DNA of 13,946 nt from RPQJ01 sp041910015 (GCA_041910015.1 JAYRRR010000147.1:1-13946); one strand, 5' to 3'. Shown: positions 1-8,806, numbered from the stretch's first letter. Notes: a model not told the origin generated them from the sequence alone. Translations and numbers: made by a program.

Positions 1-159
1 CGAGGCGGAGCCGCGCGCGCCGAACACCGTGCCCGAGGCGCCGGCGCCGAAGCCCGCGCCCGCATCGGCGCCCTTGCCACGCTGCAGCAGCACCAGGCCG
101 ACGATCGCCGCCGCGAGCAGCACGTGGAAGACGACGGCAAGAGTCTGCAGCCAGTTCAT
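1..159 (-). CDS. secG: Protein-export membrane protein SecG (3' end outside window)
   Basis: SecG is the small non-essential subunit of the SecYEG translocon in the inner membrane and assists SecA-driven protein export. The first 53 codons are present and the gene runs off the left edge. The start MNWLQTLAVVF opens a hydrophobic first membrane segment (about residues 4-25). It is followed by the family signature LVLLQRGKGADAG and a Gly/Ala-rich loop that ends in GTVFGARGSAS. The ATG is preceded by GAAGG about 10 bases upstream, in the 40-base gap after tpiA. tpiA-secG is a common gammaproteobacterial order, so the two are probably co-transcribed. The second membrane segment and the C-terminus lie outside the window. 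Identity is secure from the signature and the neighbour. Confidence 0.95.
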   Translation of the reverse strand, partial: MNWLQTLAVVFHVLLAAAIVGLVLLQRGKGADAGAGFGAGASGTVFGARGSAS

Positions 160-199
160 TCAGCAACAACCTTCAGGGCGAACGGCGGACGATCGTCCG

Positions 200-952
200 T
201 CAACCTGCGCCGGCGCAGATGCGTGCGAATTCGTCCGCCTTGAGCGACGCGCCGCCGACGAGACCGCCGTCGATGTCGGGCATCGCGAACAGTTCCTGCG
301 CGTTGGACGCCTTGACGCTGCCGCCGTACAGGATCCTGACCGATCCGCCGATTCTAGCATCCAGCGCGGCCACCTTGGTACGGATCATCGCATGCACTTC
401 CTGCGCCTGCTCGCCGGACGCCGTCCTGCCCGTACCGATGGCCCACACGGGCTCGTAGGCAATCACGGCATGGCCGAGCGACTTCACGCCGCTCACGGCG
501 AGCACCGCCTCGATCTGTCGGGAGACCACGGCCAGCGTGAGACTGGCCTCGCGCTCCTCGAGCGTTTCGCCGACGCAGAGGATCGGCACCAGCCCCTGCG
601 CCTGCGCCGCAACGAACTTGCGGGCGACCAGCGCATCGTTCTCGGCATAGAGTTGCCGCCGCTCCGAGTGGCCAACCAGCACGTACCGGCAGCCGACATC
701 CTTGAGCATCGCCGCCGAGACCTCGCCCGTGAAGGCGCCCTGCGCCTCCGCGCAGACGGACTGCGCACCGAGTTGCACGCCCGAGTCCTTGAGCAGACGA
801 CCCGTCTCGAGCAGGTACGGAAACGGCGGGCAGACGAGGATCTCGGCGCGCTTGCCCGCCGGCAACAGGTCGAGCAAGTCGTTCACGAGGCTCGCGTTTT
901 CGGCACGCGACCCGTGCATTTTCCAGTTGCCCGCGACGAGCGGCTGACGCAT
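200..952 (-). CDS. tpiA: Triosephosphate isomerase
   Basis: This is the cytosolic TIM-barrel enzyme that interconverts dihydroxyacetone phosphate and glyceraldehyde-3-phosphate in glycolysis and gluconeogenesis. The 250-residue protein has the usual length. The substrate lysine is Lys11 in AGNWKMHG, the electrophile is His95 in GHSERR, and the catalytic base is Glu167 in AYEPVWAIGTG. The phosphate-binding ILYGGSV (208-214) and GGLVGGASL (229-237) are also present. The frame stays open 60 codons further upstream, but MRQPLVAGNWKMHG aligns with family N-termini, so this ATG is chosen. The Shine-Dalgarno is weak. A promoter-like pair lies in the 112-base spacer after glmM. secG follows after 40 bases. 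All key residues are intact and nothing is odd. Confidence 0.97.
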   Translation of the reverse strand: MRQPLVAGNWKMHGSRAENASLVNDLLDLLPAGKRAEILVCPPFPYLLETGRLLKDSGVQLGAQSVCAEAQGAFTGEVSAAMLKDVGCRYVLVGHSERRQLYAENDALVARKFVAAQAQGLVPILCVGETLEEREASLTLAVVSRQIEAVLAVSGVKSLGHAVIAYEPVWAIGTGRTASGEQAQEVHAMIRTKVAALDARIGGSVRILYGGSVKASNAQELFAMPDIDGGLVGGASLKADEFARICAGAG

Positions 953-1019
953 GGCTGGGAACCCCGAAACCGGTGACTCGGCCGGCGCACCCGATGGGCC
1001 GGACCGCGAAAGGCGCGCG

Positions 1020-1048
1020 ATCTTAGCGGCGGGTCGGCTCGAATGCAA
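1020..1048 (-). promoter_or_regulatory. Candidate sigma70 promoter for tpiA-secG
   Basis: On the minus strand a TTGCAT hexamer (1043-1048) and a TAAGAT hexamer (1020-1025) are separated by exactly 17 bases, about 65-70 bases upstream of the tpiA ATG. The match to TTGACA/TATAAT is partial (3/6 and 4/6), but spacing and location are good. It would let tpiA-secG be transcribed apart from folP-glmM. Confidence 0.5.
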
Positions 1049-1064
1049 TTCGGCCGGGCGGATG

Positions 1065-2396
1065 TCAGACCGCCGTGCGGACCACTTCGGCGAGCTCGTG
1101 GGCGTAACGCGACGCGGCCGCCTCCTCGGCACCCTCGACCATGACGCGGATGACCGGTTCGGTCCCCGATGCGCGCAACACCACCCGTCCGGTGCCGCCC
1201 ATGGCCGCTTCGACCCGCTGCACGGCGGCCTGGATCGCCGGGGTCCGGGCCGGGTCGATGCGCTCCTTGACCCGCACGTTGACCATGACCTGCGGCAGCT
1301 TCGGCATGGCGGCGACCAGTTCCGCCAGAGGCCGGCCGCTGCGTTTCATCACGGCGAGCACCTCGAGCGCGCTCACGAGGCCGTCACCCGTGGTCGTACG
1401 GTCCAGGCACAGCAGGTGCCCCGAGGTTTCGCCCCCGAGCACGCCGCCTCGCTCCCTGAGCATGGCCAGCACGTAGCGATCGCCCACCTTGGCGCGCAGG
1501 AACTCGATGCCTTCCGCCCGGCACTGCTGCTCGAGCCCCAGATTGCTCATGACCGTGCCGACGACGGGCCCACGCAGCGTCCCCATGCGCTGGCGGTCCG
1601 AAGCGATCACGTACAGCAACTGATCGCCGTCGGCGATCCGCCCGAGGTGGTCGACCATCACCAGCCGGTCGCCGTCGCCATCGAGCGCGATACCCACGTC
1701 GGCGCGCACGCCCGAGACCGTGGCCTGCAGCAGCTCGGGCGCCGTCGAGCCGCAGCGCAGGTTGATGTTACGGCCGTTCGGCGAACAACCGATCGGGATG
1801 ATCTCGGCGCCGAGGTCGGCGAGCACGCGCGGCGCGACCTTGTAGGCCGCGCCGTTTGCGCAGTCGACGACGATCTTGAGCCCCGAGAGGTCCATGCCCT
1901 CCGGCAGCGCGGACGCGCAGAACCGCTGGTACACCACGCGCGACTTGTCGACGCGTGCGGCCTTGCCCAGATGCATCGAATCGCGCGTCAGCGCCGGCTC
2001 GTCGAGCCAGGACTCGATCTGCTGCTCGAGTTCGTCGGACAGCTTGCTGCCCTGGCTGTCGAAGAACTTGATGCCGTTGTCCTCGTACAGGTTGTGCGAC
2101 GCGCTGATGACGACGCCAAACCGGCAATCGAGCTCCCGCGTCAGGTAGGCGATACCCGGTGTGGGCAACGGACCGATGAGCTGCACGTCGACGCCGGCCG
2201 CGACGAAACCGGCTTCGAGCGCGGCCTCGAACATGTAGCCTGACAGCCGCGTGTCCTTGCCGACCAGCGCCGTGCCACCCTCCGGTGCCAGCACGCGCGC
2301 CGCCGCGCTCGCGAGCCGCAGCGCGAACTCGACCGTCATCGGATGCTCGCCGACGCGGCCACGCACGCCGTCGGTGCCGAAGTACTTCCTGCCCAT
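1065..2396 (-). CDS. glmM: Phosphoglucosamine mutase
   Basis: GlmM converts glucosamine-6-phosphate to glucosamine-1-phosphate on the way to UDP-GlcNAc, which feeds peptidoglycan and lipopolysaccharide synthesis. The protein has 443 residues, as usual for the family. The N-terminus is MGRKYFGTDGVRG. The phosphorylated serine is Ser100 in ISASHN. The Mg-binding loop is DGDGDR at 239-244, the sugar-binding motif GGETSGH at 321-327, and the phosphate-binding RASGTEP at 408-414. The frame is open 10 codons further upstream, but the chosen ATG has a GAGGAG ribosome site 8 bases before it. The residue after SASHN is Leu103, where proline is common. folP ends 58 bases upstream and the folP-glmM pairing is conserved in proteobacteria. 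The two genes are probably co-transcribed. Confidence 0.97.
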   Translation of the reverse strand: MGRKYFGTDGVRGRVGEHPMTVEFALRLASAAARVLAPEGGTALVGKDTRLSGYMFEAALEAGFVAAGVDVQLIGPLPTPGIAYLTRELDCRFGVVISASHNLYEDNGIKFFDSQGSKLSDELEQQIESWLDEPALTRDSMHLGKAARVDKSRVVYQRFCASALPEGMDLSGLKIVVDCANGAAYKVAPRVLADLGAEIIPIGCSPNGRNINLRCGSTAPELLQATVSGVRADVGIALDGDGDRLVMVDHLGRIADGDQLLYVIASDRQRMGTLRGPVVGTVMSNLGLEQQCRAEGIEFLRAKVGDRYVLAMLRERGGVLGGETSGHLLCLDRTTTGDGLVSALEVLAVMKRSGRPLAELVAAMPKLPQVMVNVRVKERIDPARTPAIQAAVQRVEAAMGGTGRVVLRASGTEPVIRVMVEGAEEAAASRYAHELAEVVRTAV

Positions 2397-2454
2397 CGTG
2401 TTCGCTCCTCGTGCCGGTGGCGCCACGCGACGCCCTCGCCGTCCCCGTCCGCGC

Positions 2455-3279
2455 TCAGCCCGCCAGCGCCACCGCCACCTTGACCGCGTCGACCGTCGCC
2501 GCGACGTCGTGAGCGCGGATGATCCTCGCGCCGCGCTCCACGCTCAAGGCGGCCATGGCCGCACTGCCGACGACACGCTCCGGCGCGGGTCGCCCGGTGA
2601 TCATACCTATCAGCGACTTGCGCGAGACGCCCACGAGCAGCGGGCCGCCGAGCCCGGTGAAGGCGTCGAGGTGACGCAGCAGTTCGAGATTGTGTGCCGT
2701 GGTCTTGCCGAAGCCGATGCCCGGGTCGACGGCGATCCCGTCGGGCGGGATGCCGGCAACGCGGCACGCGGCGACGCGTTCGGCGAGAAACGCCCGCACT
2801 TCCGCGACCACGTCGTCATAGCGCGGATCGCGCTGCATCGTGCCCGGCTCCCCGAGCATGTGCATGACGCACACGCCCGCACCTCCATCGGCCGCCGCTG
2901 CAAGCGCATCCGGCAAACGCAGGGCGCGCACGTCGTTGACGAGATGAGCCCCCGCCCGCAGCGCCGCACGGATGACTTCGGGCTTGCTCGTGTCCACGGA
3001 CAGCACGACGTCGACTCGCGTTGCGAGTGCCTCGATCACGGGCACGACTCGCCCGATTTCCTCATCCACCGCGACGGAAGCGGCACCAGGCCGCGTCGAC
3101 TCGCCGCCGACGTCGACGATCGCGGCGCCTTCCTCCACCATGCGCAGACCCGCCGCCACGGCCCGCGCATGGCCGAAATGCAGGCCGCCGTCCGAAAAAG
3201 AGTCCGGCGTGACGTTGAGGACGCCCATGACGCAGGGCCGGGACAGATCGAGCGTGCGGTCGCGGCAGCGGAAAAGCAT
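2455..3279 (-). CDS. folP: Dihydropteroate synthase
   Basis: FolP condenses dihydropterin pyrophosphate with p-aminobenzoate to give dihydropteroate in folate synthesis. It is the sulfonamide target. The 274-residue TIM-barrel protein carries MGVLNVTPDSFSDGG (18-32), DVGGESTRPGA (56-66), SVDTSKP (94-100), NDV (115-117), DPGIGFGKT (185-193) with HNLELL, GVSRKS (217-222) and a C-terminal RAHDV (255-259, RVHDV in many relatives). The pterin-site Asp/Asn/Lys/Arg residues all look intact. The frame is open far upstream through the inverted repeat, but that part has no folP similarity. The ATG giving MLFRCRDRTLDL fits family length, although its ribosome site is weak. Unusually, the gene upstream is a histidine kinase where ftsH is the common neighbour. 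Confidence 0.96.
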   Translation of the reverse strand: MLFRCRDRTLDLSRPCVMGVLNVTPDSFSDGGLHFGHARAVAAGLRMVEEGAAIVDVGGESTRPGAASVAVDEEIGRVVPVIEALATRVDVVLSVDTSKPEVIRAALRAGAHLVNDVRALRLPDALAAAADGGAGVCVMHMLGEPGTMQRDPRYDDVVAEVRAFLAERVAACRVAGIPPDGIAVDPGIGFGKTTAHNLELLRHLDAFTGLGGPLLVGVSRKSLIGMITGRPAPERVVGSAAMAALSVERGARIIRAHDVAATVDAVKVAVALAG

Positions 3280-3312
3280 CGGGTGGACCGCCGGCGTGAG
3301 TAACGAGCCACC

Positions 3313-3318
3313 AGTGTA
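3313..3318 (-). promoter_or_regulatory. Possible -10 element for folP-glmM
   Basis: TACACT on the minus strand, in the context GCTACACT, lies about 34 bases before the folP ATG (4/6 match to TATAAT). No good -35 sits at 17 bases: the nearest, TTGCCC, is only 14 bases away. The element is between the folP start and the inverted repeat, where a promoter would be expected if the repeat separates folP from the kinase gene. Confidence 0.3.
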
Positions 3319-3356
3319 GCGGGCCCGCGCTCGGGCAACCCGGCCCGACGCCCTCA

Positions 3357-3438
3357 GTGGCAATCGATCCGGGGTCTCTTCGCCGGCGACTTGTCGGCAT
3401 TCCAGGAGCCGGCGACGAGACCCCGGATCGATTGCCAC
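3357..3438. repeat. 82-base near-perfect inverted repeat (31-bp arms)
   Basis: The arms at 3357-3387 and 3408-3438 are reverse complements at 30 of 31 positions; the outer 22 bp are perfect (3357-3378 with 3417-3438). The only mismatch is T3379 opposite C3416. The loop is 20 bases (3388-3407). The outer end reads GTGGCAATCGATCC. There is no T-run on either side, so it is not a standard intrinsic terminator. The size and symmetry resemble REP- or MITE-like dispersed palindromes, but no flanking target duplication is obvious. It lies in the 300-base gap between the kinase stop and the folP start. I see nothing recognisable in the remainder on the kinase side (3439-3579). Copy number cannot be judged from this window. 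Confidence 0.85.
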
Positions 3439-3579
3439 CGAAACGTGAATCACTACCGCCGGCGACGCTGCCTGCCCGCGGCGATGCACGCCCCGACCTG
3501 CGGCACGAACGGCACCGGCAGATCGCAAGGCGCAATGTCCGTCCGCAACGACGCGACGAGCAGCACGTGCACCAGAGTG

Positions 3580-5040
3580 TCAGTCCTCGGGCAGGATCAG
3601 GCGAAACGTGCTGCCGGTGCCCACGGTCGAGTCGAACTCGATCCGTCCGCCGAGCAGCGCGGCGAGACGCGCGCTCAAATACAGCCCGAGCCCGGTGCCC
3701 TGACGCGTGTCGTTGCCGCGTTCGAGACGCGAGAACGCCTTGAACAGCCGCTCGCGGTCCTCGGCGCGGATGCCGATGCCCGTGTCGGACACTTCGAAAC
3801 GGATGCACGACGGTGTCCGCCGCATGATGAACCGCACGCCGCCCATGTCGGTGTATTTCACGGCGTTGGCGAGCAGGTTCATCAGGATCTGGCTCAGCGC
3901 GCGACGATCGCTCAGCAGGACGATCTCGTCGTCCGGCAGCTCCACTTCGAGGGCGAGTCCCTTGTCCTCGGCCTGGCCGCGAAGCTGGGTCGCGACGTCG
4001 CGTGCCACGGTGACCGCGGGCACGGGTGCGCGCTCGACGTGCGTCTCGCCGCTCTCGATGCGCGTCAGGTCGAGCAGGTCGTTGATCAGCATCAGCAGGT
4101 GCTGGGCCGCCCACTGGACCGTGCGCAGCTGCTTGTCCTGCTCCTCGTTCAGCGGCCCCGCCATCTGCATCAGCAGCGTGCCCGTGAAGCCGATGATGGT
4201 GTTGAGCGGCGTGCGCAGCTCGTGACTCATGCCGGCGAGGAAATTCGTCTTCGCCTCGTTCGCCTGGGCGAGCTGCAGGTTCTGCTCCTGCAGCCGCCGC
4301 TCGACGGCCTTGCGCGCCGTGATGTCGCGAATGGCGGCCGAAGTGAGTGTGCCGTCGGCCGTCCGGATCGGACTCAGGCTGATCTCGACCGGGAAGGCCT
4401 CGCCGGACCTGCGCATGGCGTGCAGCGCGAGCCCGGCGCCCATGGCACGCGTGCGCGGGTGGACGGCGAAGTCGCGCCGGTGGGCGACGTGCGCGGCGCG
4501 AAACGCGTCGGGCAGGAGAATCTCGACCGGACAGCCGATGAGTTCCTCGCGCGCGTAGCCGAAGAGCGCAGCCGTCTGCGAATTCGCCAGCACGATGCGC
4601 CCGTCGGCGTCGACGATCACCATCGCGTCGGGCGCCGCCTCGAGAAGTTCTCCGCAGCGTGCGCGCAGATGGCGCGCCGAACGAACCAGCGTGGGCTGCG
4701 TGACGTCGCGTCCCGCCCAGAGCACATACCCCGTGAGTGACCCCCGCAGACGTCGCGTGACAAAGTCAACGTGACGCCGCGATCCGTCGCGGCGCCGGAC
4801 CACGACTTCCGCCCGGCCATCGCCGCGGTCCTGCAACGTGGATATCGCGCGGCGCGACGCCTGCGCACCCTCCTCCGGGGCCAGCAGCGTCGTCAGTGGC
4901 TGGTTCAGTGCCCCGGCCAAGGCGTGGCCGAGCACGACCGTCGCCCCATGGCTCCAGTGGACCACCCGCCCGTCGCGGTCAGTGACGACGAGCACGTCGG
5001 GCTGCTGGGTCAGCAGGGCTTCGTCCATGAGACTGCCCAA
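3580..5040 (-). CDS. Soluble PAS-PAS sensor histidine kinase, orphan
   Basis: A 486-residue two-component sensor kinase. Two PAS-type domains occupy about residues 8-115 and 130-245; the second contains DAMVIVDADGRIVLAN and ends in AAIRDITARK. A short linker (246-265) leads to the HisKA dimerisation domain with the phosphorylated His273 in MSHELRTPLN. The HATPase domain has the N-box NLLANAVKYT (Asn392), G1 box DTGIGI (419-424) and G2 box GTGLGL (448-453), so it looks catalytically complete. There is no signal peptide or membrane segment, which suggests cytosolic sensing. The stimulus is unknown: I see no LOV cysteine motif or heme motif. No response regulator lies in the window. The TTG start at 5040 is chosen for its ribosome site; an ATG at 5028 is the alternative. 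The gene lies between ftsH and folP, which are usually adjacent. Confidence 0.9.
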   Translation of the reverse strand: MGSLMDEALLTQQPDVLVVTDRDGRVVHWSHGATVVLGHALAGALNQPLTTLLAPEEGAQASRRAISTLQDRGDGRAEVVVRRRDGSRRHVDFVTRRLRGSLTGYVLWAGRDVTQPTLVRSARHLRARCGELLEAAPDAMVIVDADGRIVLANSQTAALFGYAREELIGCPVEILLPDAFRAAHVAHRRDFAVHPRTRAMGAGLALHAMRRSGEAFPVEISLSPIRTADGTLTSAAIRDITARKAVERRLQEQNLQLAQANEAKTNFLAGMSHELRTPLNTIIGFTGTLLMQMAGPLNEEQDKQLRTVQWAAQHLLMLINDLLDLTRIESGETHVERAPVPAVTVARDVATQLRGQAEDKGLALEVELPDDEIVLLSDRRALSQILMNLLANAVKYTDMGGVRFIMRRTPSCIRFEVSDTGIGIRAEDRERLFKAFSRLERGNDTRQGTGLGLYLSARLAALLGGRIEFDSTVGTGSTFRLILPED

Positions 5041-5050
5041 ACGTCCCTCC
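5041..5050 (-). promoter_or_regulatory. Ribosome binding site deciding a TTG start of the kinase gene
   Basis: The minus strand reads GGAGGGACGT directly before TTG (5040-5038). The GGAGG core (5046-5050) is 5 bases from the TTG, but 17 bases from the first in-frame ATG (5028-5026). Spacing therefore favours the TTG start. Confidence 0.6.
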
Positions 5051-5132
5051 AGAGGGCCGCTGTGGATTGAAAGCAGCCGCAGGCGAATCGAGCATGAAAC
5101 GCAATGCCCGCTTCGCTCGCCTTCATCGAGAA

Positions 5133-5141
5133 TTTATACCA
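5133..5141 (-). promoter_or_regulatory. Candidate extended -10 promoter for the histidine kinase
   Basis: The minus strand carries TGGTATAAA, which matches the extended -10 form TGnTATAAT. It lies about 90 bases before the kinase start, in the 188-base gap after ftsH. No recognisable -35 is present, which is tolerated when the TG extension is there. It is a clear AT-rich island in GC-rich sequence. This suggests the kinase is transcribed on its own. Confidence 0.55.
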
Positions 5142-5167
5142 GAACGAGGGCGGCTCGCTCCGCTACG

Positions 5168-5188
5168 CCGGGGCAAGAAAAGCCCCGG
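5168..5188 (-). terminator. Hairpin downstream of ftsH, possible weak terminator
   Basis: CCGGGGC (5168-5174) and GCCCCGG (5182-5188) form a perfect 7-bp GC stem around a 7-base loop, 41 bases beyond the ftsH stop. No U-run follows the stem on the minus strand, so intrinsic termination is uncertain. It may instead stabilise the 3' end of the ftsH message. Confidence 0.35.
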
Positions 5189-5228
5189 TCGTCCGGAGCG
5201 TCGCCGTGCGGGCAGTGCGTCGCGCCGT

Positions 5229-7160
<1,932 letters not shown>

Positions 7161-7168
7161 TTCCCCAG

Positions 7169-7173
7169 ACCTC
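7169..7173 (-). promoter_or_regulatory. Shine-Dalgarno supporting a TTG start for ftsH
   Basis: GAGGT on the minus strand lies 8 bases before TTG (7160-7158). No ATG or GTG encodes a family-like N-terminus here. The TTG gives MNDLAKN, close to the usual FtsH start, while the next TTG at 7151 would begin at LAKN and lack a well-placed ribosome site. Confidence 0.6.
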
Positions 7174-7194
7174 GGGTGAGCCTCGCGGCGCGTG

Positions 7195-7211
7195 CCTGCA
7201 GGCGCGCCTGC
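7195..7211. repeat. Overlapping perfect palindromes in the rlmE-ftsH spacer
   Basis: CCTGCAGG (7195-7202) overlaps the 14-base palindrome GCAGGCGCGCCTGC (7198-7211). On the minus-strand RNA the 14-mer could fold into a 5-bp stem with a 4-base loop, about 25 bases upstream of the ftsH ribosome site. There is no U-run, so it is not a terminator. Any role in ftsH translation or mRNA stability is inference. Confidence 0.5.
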
Positions 7212-7226
7212 GCGGCTGATTTCACA

Positions 7227-7853
7227 CTACACCAATCGATATCCGCGTGCCAGAACGTACACCTCGGCACTGCGCGCCCGCGACGCCTTCGGCTTGCGCA
7301 ACTTCACGGATGCGAAACGCTCCCGCAACTGGGCGAGCAGCGGCTGGAAGCCCCGTCCCTGGAACACCTTGGCGAGGAAATCGCCGCCCGGTCGCAATGT
7401 CCGACAGCCGAAGTCCAGCGCGAGTTCCACGAGCTGCATCGCGCGGTCGTGGTCGACGTCCGCGATGCCCATCATGTTGGGGGCGATGTCCGACATCACA
7501 AGGTCGACCTTGTCCGGCCCGAGCAGCGCCAGCAGGCGGCCGAGCACCGCCTCGTCGTTGAAGTCGCCCCGCAGGAAATCCACACCCGCGAGCGCGGGCA
7601 TGTCGAGCACGTCCAGCGCGATGATGCGGCCCTTGCCGCCGAGCAGCCGCGCCGCGTACTGGCTCCAGCCGCCGGGGGCCGCACCGAGATCGACGATGGT
7701 CATGCCCGGCCGCAGGATCCGGTCGGCCTTCTGGATCTCCTCGAGCTTGAACACCGCGCGCGAGCGCCAGCCCTCGTCCCGGGCCCGCTTCACATAAGGG
7801 TCGGATTCGTGCTCGGCGAGCCAGGCGGCGGAACTCTTGGTGCGCTTGGGCAT
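7227..7853 (-). CDS. rlmE: 23S rRNA (uridine-2'-O-)-methyltransferase RlmE (FtsJ/RrmJ)
   Basis: RlmE uses S-adenosylmethionine to methylate the 2'-O of U2552 in the A-loop of 23S rRNA, a late step in 50S maturation. The 208 residues match the family length. The SAM-binding motif is VDLGAAPGGWSQY (54-66). The catalytic K-D-K-E tetrad is Lys36 (VFKLEEI), Asp122 (SDIAPN), Lys162 (AKVFQG) and Glu197 (SAEVYV). The frame is open far upstream, but only MPKRTKSSAAW fits the family N-terminus, so the ATG at 7853 is used; its ribosome site is weak. yhbY diverges upstream and ftsH follows, both standard neighbours. A -10 sequence lies 47 bases before the start. Confidence 0.96.
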   Translation of the reverse strand: MPKRTKSSAAWLAEHESDPYVKRARDEGWRSRAVFKLEEIQKADRILRPGMTIVDLGAAPGGWSQYAARLLGGKGRIIALDVLDMPALAGVDFLRGDFNDEAVLGRLLALLGPDKVDLVMSDIAPNMMGIADVDHDRAMQLVELALDFGCRTLRPGGDFLAKVFQGRGFQPLLAQLRERFASVKLRKPKASRARSAEVYVLARGYRLV

Positions 7854-7899
7854 GACGGCGGGCGAAGTGAAACCTGTGCGGTTCGGGACGTTCTGGACG

Positions 7900-7905
7900 A
7901 TCATA
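7900..7905 (-). promoter_or_regulatory. Candidate -10 element for rlmE(-ftsH)
   Basis: TATGAT (5/6 match to TATAAT) on the minus strand lies in the 87-base spacer between the divergent rlmE and yhbY. It would start transcription about 40 bases before the rlmE ATG. I find no good -35 at 16-18 bases. No equally clear element is visible for yhbY on the plus strand. Confidence 0.45.
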
Positions 7906-7940
7906 CCGGGCAGCGACACCGGAGCCTCGATCCTCGCCTC

Positions 7941-8237
7941 ATGCTGTCCGACGCCCAACGCAAGCACCTGCGCCGCCTCGGCCACGGCCGCTCGCCGGTC
8001 GTGCTGATCGGCAACCCGGGCCTCGGCCCGAACCTCGTTGCCGAAATGGACCGGGCCCTGACCGACCACGAGCTGGTCAAGGTGCGCGCCCGCGTGGGCG
8101 ACCGCGACCTGCGCGACGAACTGCTCGCCGGGCTGGCCGCTGCCACGCACTCCGAAATGGTCCAGCGGATCGGCCACGTGGCACTCTATTACCGGGCACA
8201 CCCCGAAAAGCCGAAGATCCTGCTGCCGGACGCGTGA
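7941..8237 (+). CDS. yhbY: Ribosome assembly RNA-binding protein YhbY (CRM domain)
   Basis: YhbY is a small single-CRM-domain protein that binds pre-50S particles in E. coli and is thought to help large-subunit assembly. The 98 residues are the family's full length. They begin MLSDAQRKHLRRLGH and carry the conserved loop VLIGNPGL (21-28, the IGxxGL motif), LVKVRAR (45-51) and the C-terminal IGHVALYYRAHPEKPKI. It is the only convincing plus-strand gene here. Divergence from rlmE is the typical gammaproteobacterial layout and fits a shared role in 50S maturation. The same frame stays open for about 960 codons upstream, opposite ftsH and rlmE, but only the segment from this ATG has homology. A GGAG lies 16 bases upstream, too far to be ideal, so the ribosome site is weak. 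Confidence 0.94.
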   Translation: MLSDAQRKHLRRLGHGRSPVVLIGNPGLGPNLVAEMDRALTDHELVKVRARVGDRDLRDELLAGLAAATHSEMVQRIGHVALYYRAHPEKPKILLPDA

Positions 8238-8318
8238 CCATGGGGCCCAGTGTGCCGCGGCACGCCGGGTCGCGTGATCGAACTGCTCGATGGCCCCGAT
8301 AGACGGCGGCCGCGCGTC

Positions 8319-8354
8319 TCAGACGTACCGGACGCTTCAGACGTACCGGACGCT
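8319..8354. repeat. Exact 18-bp tandem duplication at the 3' end of greA
   Basis: Two identical 18-base units abut at 8319-8336 and 8337-8354; each begins TCAGACGTACC. Read on the minus strand, each unit encodes Ser-Val-Arg-Tyr-Val-stop. The final five codons plus stop of greA are therefore repeated directly after the genuine stop. The unit is a multiple of three, so the second copy stays in frame. It lies in the 99-base gap between the convergent yhbY and greA. Confidence 0.9.
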
Positions 8355-8806
8355 GACGATCTCGAACGTCCGCGTGCCGCCCGGCACGGCGACGTCGACT
8401 TCGTCGCCTTCGGACTTGCCGACCAGCGCCCGGGCGATCGGCGAGGTGATCGAGATCTGGCCGTGCCGCACGTCGGCCTCGGCCTCGCCGACGATCTGGA
8501 ACGAGATTTCCTCGCCGGTCTCGGACTCGAGCGCTACCGTGGCGCCAAAGACGACCTTGTCGGTCTTCGGCAGGTGCGCAACGTCGATGATCTGGCAGTG
8601 CGACAGCTCGTGCTCGAGCTCCTTGATGCGCCCCTCGCAGAAGCCCTGCTGCTCGCGCGCCGCATGGTACTCCGCGTTCTCGCTCAGGTCGCCGTGCGCG
8701 CGCGCTTCGGCGATCGCCTGGATGATGCGCGGCCGCTCGACGGTCTTGAGACGCTTGAGCTCTTCCCGAAGGCGCTCAACACCCTTTGAAGTCAAAGGCT
8801 TGCGCG

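Noticed and set aside
197..204. FtsH Walker A serine (GSPGTGKT, residues 197-204 of FtsH) as a defect
   Set aside because: The invariant Gly-Lys-Thr residues are intact and this position tolerates serine in AAA+ proteins, so no loss of function is implied. The numbers given here are residue positions.
3357..3438. Inverted repeat as a standard intrinsic terminator
   Set aside because: No U-run follows the stem in either direction, and the arms are longer and more symmetrical than usual terminators.
3280..3528. N-terminal extension of FolP through the inverted repeat
   Set aside because: The extra 83 residues have no dihydropteroate synthase similarity and are derived partly from the palindrome; the family start fits the ATG at 3279.
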